Positions 43,989 to 59,506 of a stretch of DNA of 64,000 bases are shown here, one piece after another. The translations under genes were made by a program, and so were the position numbers. The DNA is from Acidovorax sp. 107. GTDB lineage: Bacteria > Pseudomonadota > Gammaproteobacteria > Burkholderiales > Burkholderiaceae_C. Location of the stretch: the NCBI RefSeq assembly GCF_003058055.1, contig NZ_QBTZ01000001.1, positions 2,420,501 through 2,484,500 on the forward strand, given 5' to 3'. Numbering within the stretch: the first letter of the stretch is position 1; every line of letters starts with the position of its first letter. The notes under the pieces are model-generated. The model made no database searches, had not been told where the DNA came from, and worked only from the letters and a program-made list of their open reading frames with translations.

Positions 43989-46220
43989 ATGTATTCGCTG
44001 TTCAGCACTCCGCCCTTGCAGCGACCCGGAGTGACTCCCGACACCCCCCTGCAACGTACCCTGCGCGAGCAACAGACCCTTCTGGACAGCGCGGGGGTGG
44101 GTATCGTGTTTCTGCGCCAGCGCAGCGTGGTGCGTTGCAACCAGCGGTATGCCGAGATTTTTGGCTACGGCAGTCCCGCCCGTTTGGTAGGACTCAACAC
44201 GGAAGCCTTCTATCCAGACCGCGAAGCCTTCCGTGATCTGGGACGCACGGCCTACCCCGTGCTGGTGCAGGGCCAGTCATTTCGCGTGGAACGCCAGCTG
44301 CGCCGTCGTGACGGCACACTCTTTTGGGGCAGCCTCACAGGGCGGCTCATCAACCCGCACGATACCGGGGAAGGCTCGATCTGGATCGTGGATGACATCG
44401 ACGAGCAAAGGCACGCTCAGGCCGCATTGAACTCTGCGGTGCGCGAAAAGCAGTTGCTCTTCGACAGCGCCATGGTCGGCATCGTGTTCCTGCGGGACCG
44501 GCACCTGACCCGCTGCAACAATCACTTTGAGCAGATGCTGGGTTTTGAGCCCGGCGAGCTCATGGGCAGTTCATCGCGCCGCTGGTATGCCAGCGATGCT
44601 GCATGGGAAGAAGTGGGCCACCGCTGTTACCCCGCGCTGGCGGGAGGGCAGTCTTACGAGGGCGAAGTGGATCTGTGCCGCAAGGACGGAACCCCTGTGA
44701 TCTGCGAAGTACGCAGCAAGTGCATCGATCCGGCAGACCCTGCCCAGGGCACCATCTGGATCACCATGGACATTACCGACCGCAAACGCGCCCAGGCGGT
44801 GCTGGCTCAGGCCCACGGCGAGTTGGAGCGGCAGGTTCAGGACCGGACCCGCGAACTGCGCGAGACAGTGGAAAACCTGCACCGAGAGATCAATGACCGC
44901 AAGGCAGATCAGGAGCGGATCTACTGGCTGGCGCACTACGACGCCTTGACCGGTCTGCCCAACCGGGCACTGCTGGCAGAACGCGCGCAGCAGGCCATCC
45001 GCGTGGCCCAGGAGAACCAAACTCCGCTGGCCATCATCTTCCTGGACCTGGACCACTTCAAGCATGTGAATGACTCCCTGGGCCACCGGGTAGGCGACGT
45101 GCTGCTGGTCGAGATTGCCAAACGCCTGCGCGCTGTGGTGCGCGACAAGGACACCGTGTCGCGTCTGGGAGGGGATGAGTTCATCCTGCTGCTGCCGGGC
45201 GCCGACGCCCGCGGCGTCGCACGGGTCGCCGGCAAGTTGCAGGAGGCATCGAGCCAGCCCTATCAGATCGACCACCACGAACTGACCATGGCCCCCTCAA
45301 TGGGCATTGCGCTGTTCCCGCAGGACGGACACGACTTCGATACGCTGACCCAATCGGCCGATGTGGCCATGTACCGAGCCAAGCTGGACGGGCGCAACAC
45401 CTTTCGCTTCTTCACCCCAGAGATGCAGGCCCAGTCCGTACGTGCGTTGCAGCTCGAAAACGCGCTGCGCCGCGCGTTGGAGCGTGAGCAATTGCATCTG
45501 CACTACCAACCACAGATGAGCCTTTCAACAGGCTCCGTGCGCAGTGTCGAGGCTCTGCTGCGCTGGCAGCACCCCCAGCTGGGCGCCATCTCACCGGCAG
45601 AGTTCATCCCCATCGCTGAAGACAGCGGGCAGATTTTGCAGATCGGTGAGTGGGTGCTGCGTACAGCACTGGCCCAGCTCAAGGCGTGGCGCAGTTGCGG
45701 GTTTCCCGAACTTTCAATGGCGGTCAACCTCTCGGCCATCCAGTTTCGCCAGCCCCAGTTGCCAGAGCTGGTGAGCCGGGTGCTGGCGGAATTTGATCTG
45801 CCCCCGAATTCGCTGGAACTCGAACTGACGGAAGGCGTGGCCGTGGACGACCCCCATGCAGCTGTGGCCACCATGGACCAACTGCATGCACGGGGGGTTC
45901 GGATGTCGATGGACGACTTCGGCACCGGTTATTCATCACTCAGCCAGCTCAAGCGCTTTCAGATCTTCAAGCTCAAGATCGATCAATCGTTCGTGCGCGA
46001 TCTGGGCAACGACAGCAACGACCGCGCCATCGTCAGCGCCATCATCCGCATGGCGCAGGCGCTGGGCATGCGCACCACGGCTGAGGGGGTAGAAACAGAG
46101 GGCCAACTGGCCTTTCTGCACCAGCAAGGGTGTGACGAAGCGCAGGGCTATCACTTCAGCACCCCATTGCCTGCAGAACAGCTGGAACGCTTCATGCGGC
46201 AACACACGACAGCGCACTGA
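43989..46220 (+). CDS. PAS-PAS-GGDEF-EAL c-di-GMP protein
   Basis: A 743-residue cytoplasmic protein: two PAS domains (LLDSAGVGIVFLRQRSVVRC and LLFDSAMVGIVFLRDRHL are clearly related), a coiled coil (VLAQAHGELERQVQDRTREL), GGDEF (RLGGDEFILLL) with an intact RxxD inhibitory site (RDKD), and EAL (SVEALLRWQHPQLG). Its GGDEF-EAL part is closely similar to the upstream gene, so the two are tandem duplicates with different sensors. TTG 43953 is an alternative start. Confidence 0.88.
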   Translation: MYSLFSTPPLQRPGVTPDTPLQRTLREQQTLLDSAGVGIVFLRQRSVVRCNQRYAEIFGYGSPARLVGLNTEAFYPDREAFRDLGRTAYPVLVQGQSFRVERQLRRRDGTLFWGSLTGRLINPHDTGEGSIWIVDDIDEQRHAQAALNSAVREKQLLFDSAMVGIVFLRDRHLTRCNNHFEQMLGFEPGELMGSSSRRWYASDAAWEEVGHRCYPALAGGQSYEGEVDLCRKDGTPVICEVRSKCIDPADPAQGTIWITMDITDRKRAQAVLAQAHGELERQVQDRTRELRETVENLHREINDRKADQERIYWLAHYDALTGLPNRALLAERAQQAIRVAQENQTPLAIIFLDLDHFKHVNDSLGHRVGDVLLVEIAKRLRAVVRDKDTVSRLGGDEFILLLPGADARGVARVAGKLQEASSQPYQIDHHELTMAPSMGIALFPQDGHDFDTLTQSADVAMYRAKLDGRNTFRFFTPEMQAQSVRALQLENALRRALEREQLHLHYQPQMSLSTGSVRSVEALLRWQHPQLGAISPAEFIPIAEDSGQILQIGEWVLRTALAQLKAWRSCGFPELSMAVNLSAIQFRQPQLPELVSRVLAEFDLPPNSLELELTEGVAVDDPHAAVATMDQLHARGVRMSMDDFGTGYSSLSQLKRFQIFKLKIDQSFVRDLGNDSNDRAIVSAIIRMAQALGMRTTAEGVETEGQLAFLHQQGCDEAQGYHFSTPLPAEQLERFMRQHTTAH

Positions 46221-46282
46221 ACAGCCCGGAGGCCAATCATGGCGCGGCAGAGATCGCTGAGACGCCCCCCAGATCCAGGAAT

Positions 46283-47617
46283 TCAACCCGCGCGGGCGGC
46301 ATCGGCCAGGCACTGCGCACAAGAGCTGGCCACTTGCGCATCCTGCGCCTCCACCATCACACGCAGCAAGGGCTCGGTGCCGCTGGCACGGATCAGCACC
46401 CGGCCCGAGGAACCCAGTTGCTGCTCGACCGCCGCCGTGGCATCGGCCAGCAGACGGTTCGCCTTCCAGTCCTGCCCGGGCGCCAGCCGCACATTGAGCA
46501 ACACCTGAGGGTACAGCGTGACGCCAGCCAGCAACTGCGCCAGCGTGCTGCCACTGCGCACACAGGCCTGCAGCACCTGCAGGGCGCTCACCAATCCGTC
46601 GCCGGTGGTGTGACGGTCCAGCGCAAGCAGGTGGCCCGAGCCCTCCCCTCCCAGCACCCACTGGTGGCGGGCCAGCTCCTCCAGCACATAGCGGTCTCCC
46701 ACCTTGGCGCGCACAAACTTCACGCCTTTGGCCTGCAGCGCCACCTCCACCGCCATGTTGGTCATGAGGGTGCCCACCACGCCAGGCACGTGCTCGTCCC
46801 GGCCCATGCGATCGGCGGCCATCAGGTAAAGCAGCTCGTCGCCGTTGTACAGACGCCCCGTCGCGTCCACGATTTGCAAACGGTCTGCGTCGCCATCGAG
46901 CGCAATACCATAGTCGGCACGGTTAGCGCGTACGGCGTGCACCAACGCATCGGGGTGCGTAGCCCCCACCTCGTGGTTGATGTTGAGCCCGTCGGGCGCG
47001 CAGCCGATCGAGAGAACCTCTGCCCCCAGCTCGTGGAACACCTTGGGCGCGACCTGATACGCAGCGCCGTGGGCGGCATCCACCACCACCCTCAGCCCCT
47101 TGAGCGTCAGGTCCTGGGGAAAGGTGCTCTTGCAAAACTCGATATAACGCCCGGCTGCATCATCAAGCCGCCGGGCCTTGCCCAAGCTGGCAGAGTCGGC
47201 CCACACTGGTGGCTCAGCCAGGGCGGTCTCCACCGCCAGTTCCCAGGCGTCCGACAGCTTGGTGCCCTGTGCGCTGAAAAACTTGATGCCGTTGTCGGGG
47301 TACGCGTTGTGGCTTGCGCTGATGACCACACCCAGGCTGGCGCGCTGGGCTCGCGTCAGGTAAGCCACCCCGGGCGTTGGCAACGGCCCGAGCAGCACCA
47401 CATCCACACCTGCGGAGTTGAAGCCAGATTCCAGGGCGCTTTCGAGCATGTAGCCCGAAATGCGAGTGTCCTTGCCGATCAGCACCGTCGGCCGCTCTTC
47501 TGTGCGGCGCAATACACGACCTACCGCATGGGCAAGGCGCAGCACAAAATCTGGCGTGATGGGCGGTTGCCCCACGGTGCCACGGATGCCATCGGTTCCA
47601 AAGTATTGGCGTGTCAT
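46283..47617 (-). CDS. glmM: Phosphoglucosamine mutase
   Basis: GlmM converts glucosamine-6-phosphate to glucosamine-1-phosphate for UDP-GlcNAc, feeding peptidoglycan and lipid A. The 444 residues include the start [18 protein letters not shown], the phosphoserine loop [19 protein letters not shown], the metal loop [13 protein letters not shown], and [17 protein letters not shown] near the end. It lies downstream of folP and ftsH, as in E. coli. Confidence 0.96.
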   Translation of the reverse strand: MTRQYFGTDGIRGTVGQPPITPDFVLRLAHAVGRVLRRTEERPTVLIGKDTRISGYMLESALESGFNSAGVDVVLLGPLPTPGVAYLTRAQRASLGVVISASHNAYPDNGIKFFSAQGTKLSDAWELAVETALAEPPVWADSASLGKARRLDDAAGRYIEFCKSTFPQDLTLKGLRVVVDAAHGAAYQVAPKVFHELGAEVLSIGCAPDGLNINHEVGATHPDALVHAVRANRADYGIALDGDADRLQIVDATGRLYNGDELLYLMAADRMGRDEHVPGVVGTLMTNMAVEVALQAKGVKFVRAKVGDRYVLEELARHQWVLGGEGSGHLLALDRHTTGDGLVSALQVLQACVRSGSTLAQLLAGVTLYPQVLLNVRLAPGQDWKANRLLADATAAVEQQLGSSGRVLIRASGTEPLLRVMVEAQDAQVASSCAQCLADAARAG

Positions 47618-47710
47618 GTTCTAGCGTCTCCTCGTACGGATCTCAGTATGTTGTTATCGACGACGGGGCCTGACGCCCCACCTGCCCAGTTTGACCAGCG
47701 GCTGGCGCCC

Positions 47711-48541
47711 TCAGCCAGATCGCTGCATGGCAGCCCACACCGCCAGCGCCGCCACCGTTTCGTGCACGTCGTGCACACGCACCACCGAGGCGCCCCGCTC
47801 GACCGCCAGTACCGCAGCGGCCACGCTGGGCACCATGCGCTGGCCCACCTCCAGCCCGGTCACCGTGCCCAGAGACGACTTGCGCGACCATCCTGCCAGC
47901 AGCGGATAGCCGGCCACCAACAGCTCCGACTGCCGGGCCAGCAAGGCGAAGTTCTGCTCCACTGTTTTGCCAAAGCCAATGCCCGCATCCAGCAAGATTC
48001 GGGTCTTTTCGACTCCTAGCGCCAGCAGATTATGCGTCTGCAGCTCCAAAAATGATAGCACCTGGGGCACAACATCGCCCTCCATGGGCGCCTGCTGCAT
48101 GGTCTGAGGGTCGCGGTGCATGTGCATCAGGCAAACACCGCACTGGGGGTGGGCCGCGACCACCGTCACGGCGCCCGGCTGCCGCAAGGCCCAGATGTCA
48201 TTGACGATGTCTGCACCCAGGTCCAGAACAGCGCGCATCACTTCGGGCTTGTAGGTGTCCACTGAAATCGGAACACCCAGGGTCACCGCCTCGCGCACCA
48301 GGGGCACGACACGAGCCAGTTCCTCGTCCAGCGACACGGCAGGGCTGCCCGGCCGCGTGGACTCGCCGCCGATGTCCAGAATATCGGCGCCCTCCTTCAG
48401 CAGCTGCTCGCAATGCCGCATCGCAGCAGCCGTGGAGCCATGGTGCCCCCCGTCAGAGAAGGAATCGGGGGTCACGTTGACGATGCCCATGACCTGGGGA
48501 CGGATCAAATCGATTGCGAAGCGGGAGGTTTGCCAGATCAT
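47711..48541 (-). CDS. folP: Dihydropteroate synthase
   Basis: FolP joins p-aminobenzoate to the pterin pyrophosphate in folate synthesis and is the sulfonamide target. 276 residues: VMGIVNVTPDSFSDGG is the pterin-binding signature, DIGGESTRPGS the second, and ILLDAGIGFGKTVEQN follows. A copy of the dispersed motif (29 of 40) covers the segment before ILLDAGIG without changing the expected length. Confidence 0.95.
   Translation of the reverse strand: MIWQTSRFAIDLIRPQVMGIVNVTPDSFSDGGHHGSTAAAMRHCEQLLKEGADILDIGGESTRPGSPAVSLDEELARVVPLVREAVTLGVPISVDTYKPEVMRAVLDLGADIVNDIWALRQPGAVTVVAAHPQCGVCLMHMHRDPQTMQQAPMEGDVVPQVLSFLELQTHNLLALGVEKTRILLDAGIGFGKTVEQNFALLARQSELLVAGYPLLAGWSRKSSLGTVTGLEVGQRMVPSVAAAVLAVERGASVVRVHDVHETVAALAVWAAMQRSG
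48018..48057 (+). repeat. Dispersed 40-base motif, copy in folP
   Basis: It matches the moeA core at 29 of 40, with AGCGCC, GCGTC, GCAGCT and AAAATGATA at conserved spacing. It is antisense to folP. Confidence 0.6.
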
Positions 48542-48622
48542 GTCTCGATCACGTCCATGCGGATTTGCGAAAAGGCGGCCATGCAGCGCCAGTTGCTAGG
48601 GTAAAGCGCGACGGCCACCATG

Positions 48623-48647
48623 AAAAACGGGGCACAAGGCCCCGTTC
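48623..48647 (-). terminator. Rho-independent terminator after ftsH
   Basis: On the minus strand: AACGGGGC, loop CTTGT, GCCCCGTT, then T run. It lies 23 bases past the ftsH stop, separating it from folP. Confidence 0.85.
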
Positions 48648-48670
48648 AAACGGCTGGACCGCGAGCCCGG

Positions 48671-50590
<1,920 letters not shown>

Positions 50591-50735
50591 GCGGGGCTCC
50601 AGTTGCAGGGAACAGAAAACGGACACACTGCCGTCATGGCACGCATGTGTGGCCCATTTTAGGTCTTTCAAGCCACGGGGCCAGTTCTATTCCCCCTCAC
50701 TCCCATGGAATCAGCGCGGGCTTTGCCGCCAAAGT

Positions 50736-51428
50736 TCACAGATTCTTGACCTGAGGCAAGCCCGCGCCATCCGCCTTTTTGAGCCCCATGCCCACCAGAA
50801 AGGTTTCGGACGACTTGTCACGCGAGGCCTTGGGCTTCAAGGGTTTGACCACCTTGAAGGTCTGCTTGAACAAGGTCACCAGATCACTGTAGCCGCTGCC
50901 ATGGAACAGCTTGACCACGAGTGAACCCTCCGGTTTCAAATGGTTGCACGCAAAATCCACGGCCAACTCCACCAGATGGGCAATCCGCGCCGCGTCGGCC
51001 GACTCAATGCCCGACAGGTTGGGCGCCATATCGGATACCACCACATCCACCACCCGGCCGTCGAGCGCCTGCTCCAATCGCTCCAGCACCTCGGGCTCGC
51101 GAAAATCGCCATTCAGGTAGGTGACACCCTCTATGGGCTCCATGGGCAGGATGTCCAGCGCAATGATTACCCCATTGAGCTGCCCCGCTGCTGCGCCTGC
51201 GGGCGACATGCGCCTGCGCAGGTACTGGCTCCACGCACCAGGCGTGGAGCCCAGATCCACCACGGTGTAGCCCGGCTTAATGAGGCCCAACTGCTCGTCA
51301 ATCTCCTTGAGCTTGTAGGCGGCGCGGGCACGATAGCCCTCTTTCTGCGCCAATTTGACATAGGTGTCATTCACGTGGTCGTTGAGCCACGCCTTGTTCA
51401 CCTTCTTGCTCTGGGTTTTGACTTTCAT
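50736..51428 (-). CDS. rlmE: 23S rRNA (uridine-2'-O)-methyltransferase RlmE
   Basis: RlmE (FtsJ/RrmJ) methylates the 2'-O of U2552 in the ribosome A-site loop. [20 protein letters not shown] starts the 230-residue protein; [29 protein letters not shown] (SAM site), [15 protein letters not shown] and [11 protein letters not shown] carry the K-D-K-E catalytic set. ATG 51428 is the family start; the frame to 52052 overlaps yhbY. It lies between divergent yhbY and ftsH. Confidence 0.95.
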   Translation of the reverse strand: MKVKTQSKKVNKAWLNDHVNDTYVKLAQKEGYRARAAYKLKEIDEQLGLIKPGYTVVDLGSTPGAWSQYLRRRMSPAGAAAGQLNGVIIALDILPMEPIEGVTYLNGDFREPEVLERLEQALDGRVVDVVVSDMAPNLSGIESADAARIAHLVELAVDFACNHLKPEGSLVVKLFHGSGYSDLVTLFKQTFKVVKPLKPKASRDKSSETFLVGMGLKKADGAGLPQVKNL

Positions 51429-51521
51429 ATGGCGGTATTGTCTCTCGACAATCGCTGCAGTGGCTGACCTCCAAGACACGCCGCGCACGGCAGCCGGAGT
51501 CACGTCCAGCCGGGCCGCAGA

Positions 51522-51527
51522 CATAAT
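51522..51527 (+). promoter_or_regulatory. -10 element (CATAAT) for yhbY, possibly leaderless
   Basis: CATAAT ends six bases before the yhbY ATG at 51534, with no ribosome site between. Transcription would start at or next to the ATG. Confidence 0.4.
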
Positions 51528-51533
51528 ACGGGT

Positions 51534-52007
51534 ATGCCCCAAATTCAATTGACTCCTGCCGAGCGCCGGGAACAACGCGCCAATGCCCACCACCTGGACC
51601 CCGTGGTCCTGATCGGCGGCGATGGCCTCACCCCTGCGGTCAAGAAGGAAATCGACGCTGCCCTCAACGCCCATGGTCTCATCAAGGTGCGTGTTTTCAA
51701 CGATGACCGCGTGGCGCGCGAGCTGATGTACCAGGAGCTGACCGCTGAACTCAATGCCGCGCCTATCCAGCACATCGGCAAGCTGCTGGTGCTGTGGCGG
51801 CCACAACCCGTCAAGGAACGCACCGTCGATGAAGATCGCATGCCCGGCCCACGCGACGTCAAGGTACTGAAATACAGCAAGCGGGGTGGTCAGCGCCCAG
51901 AGATCAAGCAGTTGCGTGTGCTCGGCAACCAGCGCCTCACCTCGGGCGGCCAGATCAAGCGCGCCAAGCCCAAGCAAAAATCCATCAAGAAGCGCCAGGC
52001 AGACTGA
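51534..52007 (+). CDS. yhbY: YhbY/CRS1-domain RNA-binding protein
   Basis: A 157-residue protein with a single CRM domain, which binds pre-50S ribosomal particles. [39 protein letters not shown] and [11 protein letters not shown], ending with [13 protein letters not shown], are the family blocks. The C-terminal 50 residues are basic and disordered, longer than in E. coli. It diverges from rlmE, a common pairing. A 1-base TGATG overlap joins it to the next gene. Confidence 0.92.
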   Translation: MPQIQLTPAERREQRANAHHLDPVVLIGGDGLTPAVKKEIDAALNAHGLIKVRVFNDDRVARELMYQELTAELNAAPIQHIGKLLVLWRPQPVKERTVDEDRMPGPRDVKVLKYSKRGGQRPEIKQLRVLGNQRLTSGGQIKRAKPKQKSIKKRQAD

Positions 52008-52792
52008 TGAGCCACGATGCAGGCTCGGCAGCACTTGCAACCGTTGCAGCACCTGCCGACAGGGCGCCGATGCGCCACATTCTCTGCATGAAATGGGGCA
52101 CGAAATATGGCCCTGAATATGTCAACCGGCTGTATGCCATGGTACGCCGACATCTGAGCGGCGATTTCCGTTTTGTCTGCCTCACCGATGACAGCACCGG
52201 CATCCGCAGCGAAGTGCAATGCCTGCCCATTCCCGCACTGGATTTGCCGCCCGGCATTCCCGAGCGGGGCTGGACCAAGCTGGCCACCTTCAGCGCAGAC
52301 TTGCACGGGCTGCGTGGCACCGCCTTGTTTCTGGACGTGGATGTGGTCATCACTGGCAGCCTGGATGATTTCTTCACCCAGCCCGGTGAATTCCTGATCA
52401 TCCACGACTACAAGCGTCCGTGGCGCATCACCGGCAACTCGTCGGTATACCGCTTTGAGCTGGGTGCACACCCCGATGTGCTGGCGTATTTTCGTGAGCA
52501 CTTCGCCGAAATCCGCGCGCAGTTCCGCAACGAGCAGGCCTATCTGTCCGACTTCTTGCACAAGCAGGGCAAATTGCAGTATTGGCCCGCCGCGTGGTGT
52601 CCCAGTTTCAAGTACCACGGGATACCGCCCTGGCCCACCAACTATTGGCGCGTGCCGTTCGTACCTGAAGGTGCACGCATCGTGATTTTTCACGGGGAAT
52701 GCAACCCCCCGGATGCACTGGCTGGGCGGCGCAATCGCCGTTTTCGCTACATCCGCCCTGCTACCTGGGTAGCAGAGCACTGGCACGAATAG
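52007..52792 (+). CDS. Putative GT-A type glycosyltransferase
   Basis: A 261-residue protein. [20 protein letters not shown] is a nucleotide-sugar-like start, [21 protein letters not shown] has a DxD motif (DVD), and [19 protein letters not shown] and [10 protein letters not shown] follow. This is the pattern of small bacterial GT-A glycosyltransferase-like proteins. Substrate unknown. ATG 52007 overlaps the yhbY stop; ATG 52070 is an alternative that removes a variable lead. No other sugar genes are nearby. Confidence 0.7.
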   Translation: MSHDAGSAALATVAAPADRAPMRHILCMKWGTKYGPEYVNRLYAMVRRHLSGDFRFVCLTDDSTGIRSEVQCLPIPALDLPPGIPERGWTKLATFSADLHGLRGTALFLDVDVVITGSLDDFFTQPGEFLIIHDYKRPWRITGNSSVYRFELGAHPDVLAYFREHFAEIRAQFRNEQAYLSDFLHKQGKLQYWPAAWCPSFKYHGIPPWPTNYWRVPFVPEGARIVIFHGECNPPDALAGRRNRRFRYIRPATWVAEHWHE

Positions 52793-52886
52793 ACGCGGCG
52801 AAGCCAATTGGTCACTGAAAATCGGCGGGGCTACCTGCCCAGCTGCCAGCTGCAATCGACCCGCCGGTGAACCGATCACCTGGGAG

Positions 52887-53354
52887 TCAATCGCTGTCGG
52901 CTGGCTCTTCCACTGTGCTATGGGCTCCAGGTCGCAGTGTTTGCCAGAAGACCGTCAAGGCACAGCCCCATTGCAATGCGTACATCACTGTCCCCACGCT
53001 GTGCCACAGACGCAAGTCCTGCCGGGCCACGATGCGGGGCGCCACGCCAAACTGATTGAGCAAAGCCAGCAGCAGACCACCCAAAACGAACAGCATGGCG
53101 GCACGCGCCCAGGGATACTGCACCACGGCATGCCTGGGCCTGGACAAGAGCAGTAGCACCACGCAACACACCACAGCCACCCAGGTTTGAGCCGCAAAAA
53201 GCCGGGCGGCCATCTGCCCCGCAATAGCGGGGGAAGGCAGATACGCAAACAGCAGGGGCACGACCAAAAAGCCGATGGTGGTCAGGCTGGCCCACCACAA
53301 GGCCGCCACCAAAGCGGGAAGCCGCGGGCGCACGCCCAGCCACACAGCAGCCAT
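52887..53354 (-). CDS. DUF4149-like membrane protein
   Basis: A 155-residue membrane protein with four predicted helices (LPALVAALWWASLTTIGFLV, WVAVVCCVVLLLL, AMLFVLGGLLLALLNQFGV, VGTVMYALQWGCALTVFW). The pattern with RxxxRQDLRLWHSVG before helix 4 is like DUF4149 proteins found next to greA in betaproteobacteria; function unknown. ATG 53354 is 7 bases after greA, so the two are cotranscribed. Confidence 0.75.
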   Translation of the reverse strand: MAAVWLGVRPRLPALVAALWWASLTTIGFLVVPLLFAYLPSPAIAGQMAARLFAAQTWVAVVCCVVLLLLSRPRHAVVQYPWARAAMLFVLGGLLLALLNQFGVAPRIVARQDLRLWHSVGTVMYALQWGCALTVFWQTLRPGAHSTVEEPADSD

Positions 53355-53361
53355 CACGCCC

Positions 53362-53838
53362 TCATTGGTAGCTGACCGCCACCACTTCGTAGCGGCGAAT
53401 GCCGCCGGGGGCTTGCACCTCAGCGGTATCGCCCTCTTCCTTGCCAATCAACGCACGCGCGATGGGGCTGGAGATATTGATCAGGCCCTGCTTGAGATCC
53501 GCCTCGTCTTCGCCCACGATCTGGTACTTCACCGTATCACCGGAATCTTCGTCTTCGAGCTCGACCGTGGCACCAAACACCACCTTGCCGCCGCCATCGA
53601 CCGCACTGGGGTCGATGACCTGGGCCACCGAGAGCTTGCCCTCGATCTCCTGGATGCGGCCTTCGATGAAGCCCTGGCGATCCTTGGCAGCGTCGTAGTC
53701 GGCGTTTTCGCTCAGGTCGCCCTGTGCGCGCGCTTCGGCAATGGCCGAGATCACGGCAGGCCGCTCCACGGTCTTGAGTCGGTGCAGCTCTTCCTTGAGC
53801 ATTTCAGCGCCGCGCTTGGTGATTGGAATGGTGGCCAT
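53362..53838 (-). CDS. greA: Transcription elongation factor GreA
   Basis: GreA frees backtracked RNA polymerase by stimulating cleavage of the transcript. The 158-residue protein begins [19 protein letters not shown]; the coiled coil with [19 protein letters not shown] carries the acidic tip (D-x-x-E), and the C-terminal globular domain ends in [21 protein letters not shown] 53838 is chosen as the family start. Usual neighbour of carB. Confidence 0.97.
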   Translation of the reverse strand: MATIPITKRGAEMLKEELHRLKTVERPAVISAIAEARAQGDLSENADYDAAKDRQGFIEGRIQEIEGKLSVAQVIDPSAVDGGGKVVFGATVELEDEDSGDTVKYQIVGEDEADLKQGLINISSPIARALIGKEEGDTAEVQAPGGIRRYEVVAVSYQ

Positions 53839-53943
53839 GCGATTGAGTCTCCACAAGTCAAAACGGTGAAAGTGCGAAGCACTTCCACCGATCGGTCGCC
53901 ACGCTGCTCCCCTCAAAACACCGGGGGTGCACATGGCACATCT

Positions 53944-53979
53944 ACAAAAGGAAACCGCCGCACGTTGCCGCGCGGCGGT
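53944..53979 (-). terminator. Rho-independent terminator after carB
   Basis: On the minus strand: ACCGCCGC, ten-base loop, GCGGCGGT, followed by TTCCTTTT. It separates carB from greA. Confidence 0.8.
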
Positions 53980-54038
53980 GTTAGTTCAGCAGCAATTATG
54001 CCGTGTTTGCGGCGGCCAAAGCCACCGCAAAAACCCGG

Positions 54039-57283
<3,245 letters not shown>

Positions 57284-57284
<1 letters not shown>

Positions 57285-58447
57285 TATTTCTTCTCCATCA
57301 GCGCGGTGAAGCGGTCAAACAGGTAGGCGATGTCGTGCGGGCCGGGCGATGCCTCGGGGTGGCCCTGGAAGCAGAACGCAGGCTTGTCGGTGCGCTCCAG
57401 CCCTTGCAGCGTGCCGTCGAACAGGCTGATGTGCGTGGGGCGCAGCGTGGCGGGCAGCGAGGCCATGTCCACGGCAAAACCGTGGTTCTGGCTGGTGATG
57501 CTCACGCGGCCGTTGTCCAGGTCTTTCACCGGGTGGTTGGCACCGTGGTGGCTGTTGTCCATCTTGAAGGTCTTGGCGCCGCTGGCCAGGGCCATGATCT
57601 GGTGGCCCAGGCAGATGCCGAAGGTGGGCACGCCCGCTTCGACGATCTGGCGGGTGGCTTCGATGGCGTAGTCGCAGGGCTCTGGGTCGCCAGGGCCGTT
57701 GGACAGAAACACGCCGTCCGGCTTCATGGCCAGCACGTCGGCCGCAGGCGTCTTGGCGGGCACCACGGTGAGCTTGCAGCCACGCTCGGCCAGCATGCGC
57801 AGGATGTTCTTCTTGACGCCGAAGTCGTACGCCACCACATGGAAGCGCGGCGCAGCCTGTGTGCCGTAGCCTTCACCCAGCTTCCACTCGGTCTGGTCCC
57901 AGGTGTAGGTCGCAGGGGTGGTCACCACCTGGGCCAGGTCCAGGCCCTTCATGCTGGGAGCAGCCTTGGCCGCGGCCAGGGCTTCGTCGATGCGCGCCTG
58001 CGTGACAGCCTCACCGGCTGCCAGACCCAGGATGGCGCCGTTCTGCGCACCCTTGTCACGCAGCAGGCGGGTGAGCTTGCGGGTGTCGATGTTGGCAATG
58101 GCCACCGTCTTTTCGCGCACAAGGTACTGCGAAAGCGTTTCGGTGGATCGGAAGTTGCTGGCCAGAAGGGGCAGGTCTTTGATGATCAGGCCTGCAGCAT
58201 GGACCTTGTCGGCTTCGATGTCTTCCGCATTGACGCCGTAATTGCCGATGTGCGGATATGTCAGGGTGACGATCTGCTGGCAGTAGCTGGGGTCGGTGAG
58301 GATTTCCTGGTAGCCGGTGATGGCGGTGTTGAACACCACTTCACCGACCGTGGTGCCGGTGGCACCGATCGAGTTACCGATAAAGACCGTGCCGTCTGCG
58401 AGCGCCAGGATGGCGGGCGGGAAGTTTCCCTTGAGAGACAAAAGCAC
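57284..58447 (-). CDS. carA: Carbamoyl-phosphate synthase, small subunit
   Basis: Supplies ammonia from glutamine to CarB. The N-terminal domain has [20 protein letters not shown]; the class I glutaminase domain has [17 protein letters not shown], the nucleophile loop [13 protein letters not shown] and the final His-Glu in [13 protein letters not shown]. Start: GTG 58447 with GGAG six bases upstream, giving the usual N-terminus and 387 residues; an ATG at 58519 adds an unlikely lead. A strong -10 (TATAAT) lies 140 bases upstream, leaving a long leader. Confidence 0.96.
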
Positions 58448-58586
58448 TGGGTTCTCCGGATGGTTACGGTCGCCCGGCGCCTGCAGACCACTCGCACACT
58501 CGAAGCGCGATGGTGCCAATGGCTGCTCTCAGATGGGTTGTTGCTTTGGGTGCGGTCGGGCGACGCTGTTGCGAGAAAAGCTCCCG

Positions 58587-58592
58587 ATTATA
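58587..58592 (-). promoter_or_regulatory. -10 element (TATAAT) upstream of carA
   Basis: A perfect TATAAT on the minus strand about 140 bases before the carA GTG start. The -35 is not clear. The leader holds no strong terminator-like hairpin that I can see. Confidence 0.5.
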
Positions 58593-58712
58593 CCCCTGGT
58601 CGCTGACACCTCTGTAATGCACGCCTTGCATAACCCTGATACCAGCATCTATGACCTGCGAGCCCCAAGCTCGCCTTGGACGCCTACAGCACCGCAGCGG
58701 GCACAGACAGCG

Positions 58713-59486
58713 TCAGCGCCCTGCTCCGCTCGCGTGCAGGCAGATGGCCGCAGCCGCAGCCACATTCAGCGACTCCTCGCCACCGGGTTGGGCAATGCGG
58801 ATGCGCAACGAAGCCCTATCTTCCAGAGCCGCGCTGACCCCCTGCCCTTCGTGGCCCATCACCCAGGCGCAGGGCCAGGGCAAGGCGGCGCGATGCAGAA
58901 AGTCACCCGCGTGCGAGCTGGTGACGAGCAGCGGCACCTGCAGGGCGGCGAGGTCGTCCAGCGCAAGCCCTTCGATCAGGTCGAGTGCGAAATGCGCCCC
59001 CATGCCAGCCCGCAAGACCTTGGGCGACCACAACGCGGCACTGCCCTTGATGGCGGCCACCTGGCGAAACCCGAACGCCGAGGCGCTGCGCAGGATGGAG
59101 CCCACATTGCCCGCGTCCTGCACCCTGTCCAGCACCACGGTGGCGGCATCGGGCCGGAGTGACGCCGGTGCGGGCAGGTCCAGGATGAAGCCCATTGCGG
59201 CGGGCGACTCCAGACCGCTCACGTCTGCAAACAGTGCATCCGCAAGAACTATGAATTTTGTAGCAGCCTGGGCATATTCCACCTGCGCCTGCAGCCAAAA
59301 AGACTCAGAAAACACTGCCACCGATGCCCGCAGCCCCCGCGCCAGCGCGGCGCGGCACAGATGGTCTCCTTCGAGCCAGACACGGCCCTGCTTGCGGTAC
59401 GCCGTCGTGTCCTGCGCCAAACGGCGCAAATCCTTGACGAAGGCGTTATCGCGGGAATGGATGGCAGTGACGGACGAGGATGTCAT
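58713..59486 (-). CDS. TrmH/SpoU-family RNA 2'-O-methyltransferase
   Basis: A 257-residue SPOUT methyltransferase. The N-terminal part (RDNAFVKDLRRLAQDTTAYRK and VWLEGDHLCRAAL) is the substrate-binding domain; TVVLDRVQDAGNVGSILRSA, ALPWPCAWVMGHEGQGVS and IRIAQPGGEESLNVAAAAAI are the three SpoU motifs that form the SAM-binding knot. The target is probably a 23S rRNA or tRNA ribose; not determined. A diverged copy of the dispersed motif covers the strand KFIVLADALF. Confidence 0.88.
   Translation of the reverse strand: MTSSSVTAIHSRDNAFVKDLRRLAQDTTAYRKQGRVWLEGDHLCRAALARGLRASVAVFSESFWLQAQVEYAQAATKFIVLADALFADVSGLESPAAMGFILDLPAPASLRPDAATVVLDRVQDAGNVGSILRSASAFGFRQVAAIKGSAALWSPKVLRAGMGAHFALDLIEGLALDDLAALQVPLLVTSSHAGDFLHRAALPWPCAWVMGHEGQGVSAALEDRASLRIRIAQPGGEESLNVAAAAAICLHASGAGR
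59250..59289 (-). repeat. Dispersed 40-base motif, copy in the TrmH-family gene
   Basis: On the minus strand it matches the moeA core at 24 of 40, with the GC box and GGC-GCTA box at the same spacing and an A/T-rich end. Confidence 0.5.
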
Positions 59487-59506
59487 GGCTAATTTTCAGC
59501 GCCCGA

